Source: Paenibacillus psychroresistens (lineage in GTDB: Bacteria; Bacillota; Bacilli; Paenibacillales; NBRC-103111). From it: a stretch of DNA of 64,000 bases. The position numbers were made by a program, and so were the translations under genes. Each line of letters opens with the position of its first letter. Position 1 is the first letter of the stretch. Positions 58,894 to 64,000 of the stretch are shown here, piece after piece. Under the pieces are notes generated by a model. It was not told where the DNA came from, searched no databases, and saw nothing but the letters and a program-made list of their open reading frames with translations. Location of the stretch: positions 1,898,001 through 1,962,000 of the forward strand of contig NZ_CP034235.1 in the NCBI RefSeq assembly GCF_009728935.1, in the 5' to 3' direction.

Positions 58894-59385
58894 ATGGATA
58901 AGCTGAAATTGAATATTCTTAATTTGCTTAAAGAAGATGCGAGGCACAGTGCGGAATTGCTGGCGACTATGCTCGGCGAAGACCGAGCGGCCGTAGAAAC
59001 GGCTATAGCAGAATTAGAAGCAGATAAAGTCATTGTGAAATATGCGACTGTCGTGAACTGGGGCAAGGTCGATGATGATAAAGTAACAGCGTTAATTGAA
59101 GTGCAAATTACACCGGAACGTGGACGTGGCTTTGACGCTATAGCGGAACGGATTTATTTATATCCTGAAGTAAAATCAGTTTATCTAATGTCAGGGGCTT
59201 ATGATCTACTTGTTGAAATTGAAGGGACTACTTTAAAAGAGGTAGCTTCATTCGTTTCGAGCAAATTATCCTCCATAGATCGAGTGCTTTCTACTAAAAC
59301 ACATTTTATTCTTAAAAAATACAAACAGGACGGGGTTATTTTCGAAGATCATGAAGATGATCAACGACTGCTGATCTCGCCATAA
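58894..59385 (+). CDS. Lrp/AsnC family transcriptional regulator (AlaR-like)
   Basis: A 163-residue regulator. The N-terminal HTH (ARHSAELLATMLGEDRAAVE) and the C-terminal RAM ligand domain (ALIEVQITPERGRGFDAIAE, KSVYLMSGAYDLLVEIEGTT) are both complete. ATG 58894 follows AGGAGG. It lies 15 bases before an aminotransferase gene. The same pair in Bacillus is alaR-alaT, where AlaR activates alanine aminotransferase, so that role is likely here. Confidence 0.9.
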   Translation: MDKLKLNILNLLKEDARHSAELLATMLGEDRAAVETAIAELEADKVIVKYATVVNWGKVDDDKVTALIEVQITPERGRGFDAIAERIYLYPEVKSVYLMSGAYDLLVEIEGTTLKEVASFVSSKLSSIDRVLSTKTHFILKKYKQDGVIFEDHEDDQRLLISP

Positions 59386-59400
59386 AAAGGACGAGTTGCG

Positions 59401-60588
59401 ATGATAAAAACAAGTAAATCGATGCAGGACTATCTTTCACCAAGTGTTCGGACTATCCCACCTTCTGGAATTCGTAAATTTTTTGATCTAGTAAGTGGCA
59501 GTAAGGACATCATATCTTTAGGAGTAGGCGAGCCTGATTTTGGAACTCCTTGGCATGTGCGTGAAGCTACCGTTTACTCATTAGAGCGTGGTAGAACCAA
59601 ATATACCTCAAATGCAGGCGATATAGAATTACGTGAAGCGATTGCTGAATATTTGCATACTAGCTTTAAGACAACGTATGAGCCGAAGAATGAGGTTCTT
59701 GTTACAGTTGGAGGAAGTGAAGCCATTGATTTAGCTTTGCGAGCTTTAATCGTGCAGGGGGATGAGGTTCTAATCCCTGAGCCTTGCTATATTTCTTATT
59801 CTCCCATTACTGCTTTAAGTGGCGGTGTACCCGTTGGGATTGAAACCTTTGCCCATAATAATTTCAAATTAACGGCTGAAGCTTTGCGTGCCAAGATTAC
59901 ACCGCGCTCCAAAATACTCATATTATGCTACCCAAGTAACCCGACAGGTGGCGTTATGACTTATGAGGATTGGCTGCCAATAGCGAAAATTGTCGAAGAT
60001 AATGACTTAATTGTGATCTCAGATGAAATTTATGCCGAGCTTAGCTACGGTCAAAAGCATGTTAGCTTCGCTGCAATTCCCGGAATGAAGGATCGGACTA
60101 TCTTAGTTAGCGGCTTTTCGAAAGCTTTTGCGATGACCGGCTGGCGGATGGGCTATGCTTGTGGCCACACAGATTTGATCTCTGCAATGTTAAAAATTCA
60201 TCAATATACGGTGATGTGTGCACCTGTCATGGGGCAGGTTGCGGCACTCGAAGCTTTGAAGAATGGATTGGGTGAAAAAGACCGTATGGTCGAGTCCTAC
60301 AATCAACGGCGCCGTTTGGTAGTGAAAGGATTTAGAGAAATTGGGCTGGATTGTCATGAACCGCAGGGGGCATTTTATGCATTTCCCTCGATCGTTTCAA
60401 CGGGTTTAAGCTCGGAGGATTTTGCCACAAAATTATTAACCGAAGCAAAAGTAGCGGCTGTTCCAGGCTATGTTTTTGGCCTAGGCGGCGAAGGATTTAT
60501 TCGTTGCTCCTATGCAACTTCCGTACAACAGTTAAATGAAGCGATGGAACGAATTGGGAATTTTGTAAGAAAGCAAAACAAGGTATAA
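59401..60588 (+). CDS. Class I/II PLP aminotransferase (AlaT/PatA-like)
   Basis: A 395-residue fold-type I aminotransferase. The PLP-binding lysine lies in SGFSKAFAMTGWRMGY near residue 240. CYPSNPTGGVMTYEDW holds the conserved Asn, and SDEIYAELSY the Asp. It probably converts alanine or aromatic amino acids with 2-oxoglutarate. The Lrp-type gene just upstream supports AlaT. It starts at ATG 59401 after AAGGACGAG. Confidence 0.92.
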   Translation: MIKTSKSMQDYLSPSVRTIPPSGIRKFFDLVSGSKDIISLGVGEPDFGTPWHVREATVYSLERGRTKYTSNAGDIELREAIAEYLHTSFKTTYEPKNEVLVTVGGSEAIDLALRALIVQGDEVLIPEPCYISYSPITALSGGVPVGIETFAHNNFKLTAEALRAKITPRSKILILCYPSNPTGGVMTYEDWLPIAKIVEDNDLIVISDEIYAELSYGQKHVSFAAIPGMKDRTILVSGFSKAFAMTGWRMGYACGHTDLISAMLKIHQYTVMCAPVMGQVAALEALKNGLGEKDRMVESYNQRRRLVVKGFREIGLDCHEPQGAFYAFPSIVSTGLSSEDFATKLLTEAKVAAVPGYVFGLGGEGFIRCSYATSVQQLNEAMERIGNFVRKQNKV

Positions 60589-60677
60589 TTTACTATTTTC
60601 TTTTGTATAAATAAATGTTACATTAGTGTTAAGTTAAGGTGAATTTTGTCAAATGACAGGATTAAAGGGGGGTATAG

Positions 60678-60947
60678 GTGGGTTTAGCAACTAAGATGAA
60701 AGTCGGATCTTGTCGTGAACAGCATAAGAGTTGGGACCAAGACCTAAGTCCACAGTGGTATTACCGCAGCTCAAAAACAGCCTCCCCCGAACAATTTCTA
60801 GAAGATGAAATTTATTTCTTACGTAGGCGAATGGAACAAATGTTTAACCAAGAGCAATCGTTAACCTCTGATTCAGTTCTAGAATTGAGCCATCTATTGG
60901 ATCATAAAATAAATGAATATATGTATAAAACATATCGGAACCGTTAA
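60678..60947 (+). CDS. Spo0E-like aspartyl-phosphate phosphatase
   Basis: An 89-residue protein. The C-terminal half (LEDEIYFLRRRMEQMFNQEQ, then VLELSHLLDHKINEYM) matches the Spo0E family: two antiparallel helices with the S-x-x-L-D motif that attacks Spo0A phosphate. The N-terminal ~40 residues are extra. It starts at GTG 60678 after AAAGGGGGG. It should lower Spo0A~P and delay sporulation, acting opposite to the kinase at 53081. A terminator follows. Confidence 0.8.
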   Translation: MGLATKMKVGSCREQHKSWDQDLSPQWYYRSSKTASPEQFLEDEIYFLRRRMEQMFNQEQSLTSDSVLELSHLLDHKINEYMYKTYRNR

Positions 60948-60961
60948 CTCGGTTCTTTTTT
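60937..60961 (+). terminator. Rho-independent terminator
   Basis: GAACCG and CGGTTC form a stem with a 6-base loop overlapping the stop codon, followed by TTTTTT. Confidence 0.8.
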
Positions 60962-61098
60962 CTTGGGAAAAATCTTAAACCTTCTACATTTTACAAGTAG
61001 GGGGTTTTCTTTGTGGTTTCTTTTTGCGCCACCGGTATTTGCTTTGCTGTAAATTGGGACATACTGGTAATGAGATATCTAATTTAGGGAGGTTTGGC

Positions 61099-61914
61099 AT
61101 GCACGCTTTTCGTGCGTTGATTATAAGCTGGGTGTTAGCTTGTTTGGCAGCTTTTCAATTTCTCACACGTTTTCCACTCCCGGTAAAAATGGCGTATACC
61201 GAGAAGCTGTTCCGGAGAAGCGTTATATTCTACCCTTTTGTTGGGGCAGTGGTTGGTTTAATCAATACTCTAGCCGGAGCAAGCCTGCGAGAATGGCTGC
61301 CTAGCTTTCCAACCTCAATCATCCTCCTAAGTTTATGGATTGCGATTACGGGTGGAGTGCATTTAGGTGGCTTAATGAATACAGCAGATGGAGTGATTGG
61401 TCATCGATCGCGTGAGCAGATGTTAGAGATTATGAAGGATGGGCGCGTCGGAGCGATGGGTGTTATCGTTTGTGTATTATATATGCTGCTTAAGCTATCT
61501 TTTATAATGGAATTGGTGGATGGGTCCTGGCGGTTTGCTGCGGTCTTTTTCTTCTGTACGCCTATTTGGAGTCGCTGGTTTATGGGGATCGCTGTTGCTC
61601 GGTGGCCCTATGTTAAGGTATGGACAACTGATGGGTTAGGCAGCTTATATCGCAATGTTCGTTCACAGCATCTAGTGGGGTCAACTTCAATCGCCTATTT
61701 GCTGTCTTTGGGAGCCTTGTGGATTTTTGGCTTTGGCGGAGTGGAGTTGTTCTGTTATTCGATTGGCTTCCCTGTAATAAGCGGACTGATGGGCTGGTTG
61801 ATAGGAAACGGTTTAGTGCGAAAATTAGGCGGCTTAACAGGACGTGCTTACGGTGCACTTAATGAGCTTTTGGAGCTGCTCTTATTGTTAGGGGCATTAA
61901 TCTTATGGAATTGA
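61099..61914 (+). CDS. cobS: Adenosylcobinamide-GDP ribazoletransferase (CobS), altered motif
   Basis: A 271-residue membrane enzyme that joins adenosylcobinamide-GDP and alpha-ribazole in the last step of cobalamin assembly. FLTRFPLP, SVIFYPFVGAVVG and KDGRVGAMGV are family blocks. The usual H-x-D-G-x-x-D-x-x-D-G motif reads VHLGGLMNTADG: H88 and D97 are kept, but the two acidic positions are Gly 90 and Asn 94. ATG 61099 follows GGGAGG. No other cob genes are adjacent, though a PduO-type gene lies 900 bases downstream. Activity is uncertain. Confidence 0.88.
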   Translation: MHAFRALIISWVLACLAAFQFLTRFPLPVKMAYTEKLFRRSVIFYPFVGAVVGLINTLAGASLREWLPSFPTSIILLSLWIAITGGVHLGGLMNTADGVIGHRSREQMLEIMKDGRVGAMGVIVCVLYMLLKLSFIMELVDGSWRFAAVFFFCTPIWSRWFMGIAVARWPYVKVWTTDGLGSLYRNVRSQHLVGSTSIAYLLSLGALWIFGFGGVELFCYSIGFPVISGLMGWLIGNGLVRKLGGLTGRAYGALNELLELLLLLGALILWN

Positions 61915-62040
61915 TGATTGAATGATTTAGGGAGTAAATTTTGGTTAATCTGTAATCTGTGGGGTAAAATAGCTTGAATTTCAGGTTGTTCGTTACTAGG
62001 CGTTCTATGATAATAAAGTAGAAAGGAAGTGGAAGCGAAA

Positions 62041-62547
62041 TTGGTTAATCCTATTATGGTACAGAGAGCACAATTAAGCAGATGGAGAAAAACCCAAGTA
62101 TGGTTTAGCAAGCTTTCCAAGCAATGGCAGCTCCTGGTGATGTCGATTCCCTTGTTAATGCTGATTTTTGTATTCAACTACTTTCCATTATGGGGCTGGA
62201 TTATGGCTTTCCAGAACTATAAAGTAAATAAAGGCATCTTCGGCAGTAAATTTGTTGGCTTCGACAATTTTCGTACGTTGTTTGCAGATGAGCAATTTTA
62301 CTTGGTTCTGCGCAATACATTGAGCATGGGTTTTTTGAATCTTATCTTTGGTTTTATTGGTGCGATTGTTCTTGCTCTTCTCTTAAATGAGGTGCGTTTA
62401 ACCTTTTTTAAAAGAACGATACAAACCATTACTTATATCCCCCATTTTGTTTCATGGGTTGTAATTGCGCTAGTATCAGGTGAGATTAAGCAAGGTGACA
62501 TGAAGCTTCAACCTAATGACGTGTGGATTCTAACTAGCACTGACTAG
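62041..62547 (+). pseudogene. Truncated sugar ABC transporter permease (LplB-like)
   Basis: The frame starts at TTG 62041 after AAAGGAAG. About 140 residues match LplB/YtcP-type permeases: WQLLVMSIPLLMLIFVFNYF, WGWIMAFQNYKVNKGIFGSK, FVGFDNFRTLF and TITYIPHFVSWVVIA. Full proteins are about 300 residues. After the HFVSWVV segment the sequence becomes unrelated and stops at 62547, so the EAA coupling loop and later helices are gone. No binding protein or second permease is adjacent. It looks like a decayed fragment. Confidence 0.78.
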
Positions 62548-62579
62548 CATTGTATAACGGTAAAATACTTGTAAGAAAT

Positions 62580-62608
62580 CCCAGTGCCATAAAGGTACTG
62601 GTTTTTCT
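62580..62608 (+). terminator. Probable terminator
   Basis: CCAGT-G-CC and GG-T-ACTGG pair around ATAAA, followed by TTTTTC. Confidence 0.65.
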
Positions 62609-62700
62609 GCATTTTAAATTAAGATGCGTTTGGTCCTTGTCATATTACGCACTAAAAAATTTGGATATGGCGGAATTTTATGAGATGATACGAATATCAA

Positions 62701-62775
62701 GGATAAACCGTTAAGATGTCTTTTAAGATGGCGTTTGTCCGGAAATATAAGAGCTGTATAATGGTGAAGCTTATA
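62701..62775 (+). promoter_or_regulatory. Shared promoter module, copy B
   Basis: GGATAAAC (62701-62708) and GTTTGTCC (62733-62740) flank a 24-base centre. TTGTCC (62735-62740), 16 bases, then TATAAT (62757-62762) is a good SigA promoter, and GTGAAGCTTATA follows one base later. The arrangement repeats that at 26559. Confidence 0.75.
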
Positions 62776-62803
62776 CTTATATTTTGGAAAAGGAGCTGAA
62801 GGA

Positions 62804-63376
62804 ATGAATATATATACGCGCACAGGTGATGAGGGACAAACGGGTATTATTGGGGGACGTGTGGAGAAGGACGATATTCGAGTGGAAGCTTACGGAACTG
62901 TGGATGAGCTTAATTGCTTTGTAGGGCAGGCTCGCAGCTTGTTGATTGATGTTAAATATGCAGATTTAAGCATTGATCTATTACATATTCAGCATGAGCT
63001 TTTTGACTGCGGCCATGATCTTGCACTAGCTAAGCTGGAGCTTCATCCTGTTAAAGTTTTTGCAGCAATGATTGATCATTTGGAAGCTTTGATTGATAAA
63101 TATGATGCAGAAACAGAAGACTTGCAGCGGTTTATTCTGCCAGGAGGCAGTATGATTTCATCAAGCTTGCATATCTGCCGGACAGTTTGCCGACGTGCCG
63201 AACGCAATGTAGTTGCATTGGCCCGATTGCAGGAAATTAACCCAGAGGTGCGCAGATATCTAAATAGATTGTCTGATTTGTTCTTCACTATTGCTCGAGT
63301 AGGTAACCTCCGTGAAGATATAAAGGATGTCGAATATGAACGCAGTGCCTTGGTGTTTCGGACGAAAACAAAATGA
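62804..63376 (+). CDS. Cob(I)alamin adenosyltransferase, PduO type
   Basis: A 190-residue enzyme that adenosylates reduced corrinoids with ATP. TRTGDEGQTGIIGG at the N-terminus is the ATP-binding signature. YGTVDELNCFVGQA, FILPGGS, CRTVCRRAER and YLNRLSDLFFTIAR complete the PduO-type family. ATG 62804 follows AAAGGAGC. Its stop overlaps the RluA start as ATGA. Expression is from the shared module at 62701. Functionally it pairs with cobS. Confidence 0.94.
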   Translation: MNIYTRTGDEGQTGIIGGRVEKDDIRVEAYGTVDELNCFVGQARSLLIDVKYADLSIDLLHIQHELFDCGHDLALAKLELHPVKVFAAMIDHLEALIDKYDAETEDLQRFILPGGSMISSSLHICRTVCRRAERNVVALARLQEINPEVRRYLNRLSDLFFTIARVGNLREDIKDVEYERSALVFRTKTK

Positions 63377-64000
63377 ACTATTATAAGCCCTTGGTTTACG
63401 AGATACCGGTAGAAGAAGATGGTTGGATCCTAAAAACTATTTTGCAGAAAAGAATGTTTATTTCACGGAGCTTGCTGTCTCGGTTGAAGCAGACAGAGCA
63501 AGGAATCATGCTGAATGGGGAACGTGTCTACATTAGTGTGCGCGTGGCTGTGGGAGACCGAGTAGAAGTGCGAATGGAAGAGGAAACATCGACAGATATT
63601 ATCCCGCAGAATATTCCGCTAGACATTATACATGAGGATGAGCATTTGCTTATCTTAAATAAGCCAACAGGGATAATTGTCCACCCGACGCATGGGCATT
63701 ACATAAACACGCTTGCTAACGGAGTCGTTTATTACTGGCAACAGAGCGGACAGAATATTCGCTTTCGTCCGATTCATCGCTTAGATCAAGAAACCTCCGG
63801 TGTGTTAGCTATCGCTAAAAATCCTTATGTTCATCAGTGGGTATCGGAGCAAATGATTGCTCAAACGACTAAGAAAGAATATGTGGCGATAGTATATGGC
63901 CATGTAGCAGCTGATCGAGGTACAATTGATGCTCCGATTGATCGCAATCCGGAAAGTCCGCATTTACGTATTGTTCTGGAAACAGGTTATCCATCCGTTA
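63373..64000 (+). CDS. RluA family pseudouridine synthase (C-terminus cut by window)
   Basis: About 209 codons of an rRNA/tRNA pseudouridine synthase are present. An S4-like N-terminus (SRSLLSRLKQ, GIMLNGERV) is followed by ILNKPTGIIVHPTHGH and the catalytic motif RPIHRLDQETSGVL (Asp). It starts at ATG 63373, overlapping the PduO-type stop by four bases, so translation is coupled. The right end is beyond the window. Confidence 0.93.
   Translation, partial: MNYYKPLVYEIPVEEDGWILKTILQKRMFISRSLLSRLKQTEQGIMLNGERVYISVRVAVGDRVEVRMEEETSTDIIPQNIPLDIIHEDEHLLILNKPTGIIVHPTHGHYINTLANGVVYYWQQSGQNIRFRPIHRLDQETSGVLAIAKNPYVHQWVSEQMIAQTTKKEYVAIVYGHVAADRGTIDAPIDRNPESPHLRIVLETGYPSV

Noticed and set aside
60961..61098. 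Cobalamin riboswitch upstream of cobS
   Set aside because: The leader is too short and I saw no B12-box-like sequence. The same holds before the PduO-type gene.
1..64000. tRNA or rRNA genes
   Set aside because: No cloverleaf-like or rRNA-like sequence was recognised on either strand while reading. A covariance-model scan would settle this.

Overview
The window looks like chromosome of a low-GC Gram-positive endospore former, most likely Paenibacillus or a close relative in the Paenibacillaceae. The evidence is the primosome pair dnaB-dnaI, the trxA-uvrC pair, hemQ, the yutI/yuzB/yutJ/erpA neighbourhood, a chitinase-like protein with three S-layer homology domains, and many sporulation-linked genes (CotS-like kinase, Spo0E-like phosphatase, YjcZ-like and Sda-like small proteins, a sporulation-type histidine kinase). 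No rRNA, tRNA, CRISPR array or intact insertion sequence was seen.

Region by region. (1) 1-15.2 kb is a surface or spore polysaccharide locus: a GT-D glycosyltransferase fused in frame to UDP-glucose dehydrogenase, GT2 and GT4 glycosyltransferases, a CotS-like kinase, a fused GT4-GT2 enzyme, galU, a glycosyltransferase-deacetylase fusion, a beta/gamma-crystallin-like protein, three small helical proteins and a GH18-SLH hydrolase. Between the last GT4 gene and galU lie two abutting tandem arrays of unrelated sequence that share an exact 51-bp period. (2) 15.3-25 kb is core metabolism and replication: ferredoxin-NADP reductase, ndh with a Rex-type operator, hemQ, yuiB, dnaB-dnaI, trxA, uvrC. 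(3) 25-38.4 kb carries an MFS transporter, small membrane proteins, a CvpA-transglutaminase fusion, a class B penicillin-binding protein, asnB, a HAD phosphatase, a ThuA-like protein, a MurJ/YtgP-like flippase, a lipoprotein and an SPFH-Arc pair. (4) 38.5-50.1 kb carries an AraC regulator divergent from an oxidoreductase-isomerase pair, ctaA, an EamA transporter, a HEPN protein, an SDR, iron-sulfur genes and mqnE. (5) 50.2-57 kb is visibly A+T richer and looks accessory: an IS21 transposase scrap, a complete-looking but kinase-less agr-type quorum-sensing operon (membrane sensor, AgrB, AgrD, LytTR-only regulator), then on the other strand an unknown 51-residue protein, an Sda-like kinase inhibitor and a sporulation-type histidine kinase, then amj and an orphan rfbC. 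(6) 57-64 kb carries small conserved proteins, an Lrp regulator-aminotransferase pair, a Spo0E-like phosphatase, a cobS with altered motif residues, a broken sugar-permease gene, a PduO-type cobalamin adenosyltransferase and the start of an RluA pseudouridine synthase.

The most interesting signals are the kinase-less agr operon with a predicted serine-lactone peptide next to an Sda-like/kinase module; the twin 51-bp arrays; a promoter module shared by two distant loci (26.56 and 62.70 kb) with an inverted repeat overlapping the -35 box; and several unusual fusions and motif losses (GT-D/UGDH, GT4/GT2 with a probable CTG start, CobS, SDR). Functions are family-level assignments from motifs read by eye. 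No database search was possible.
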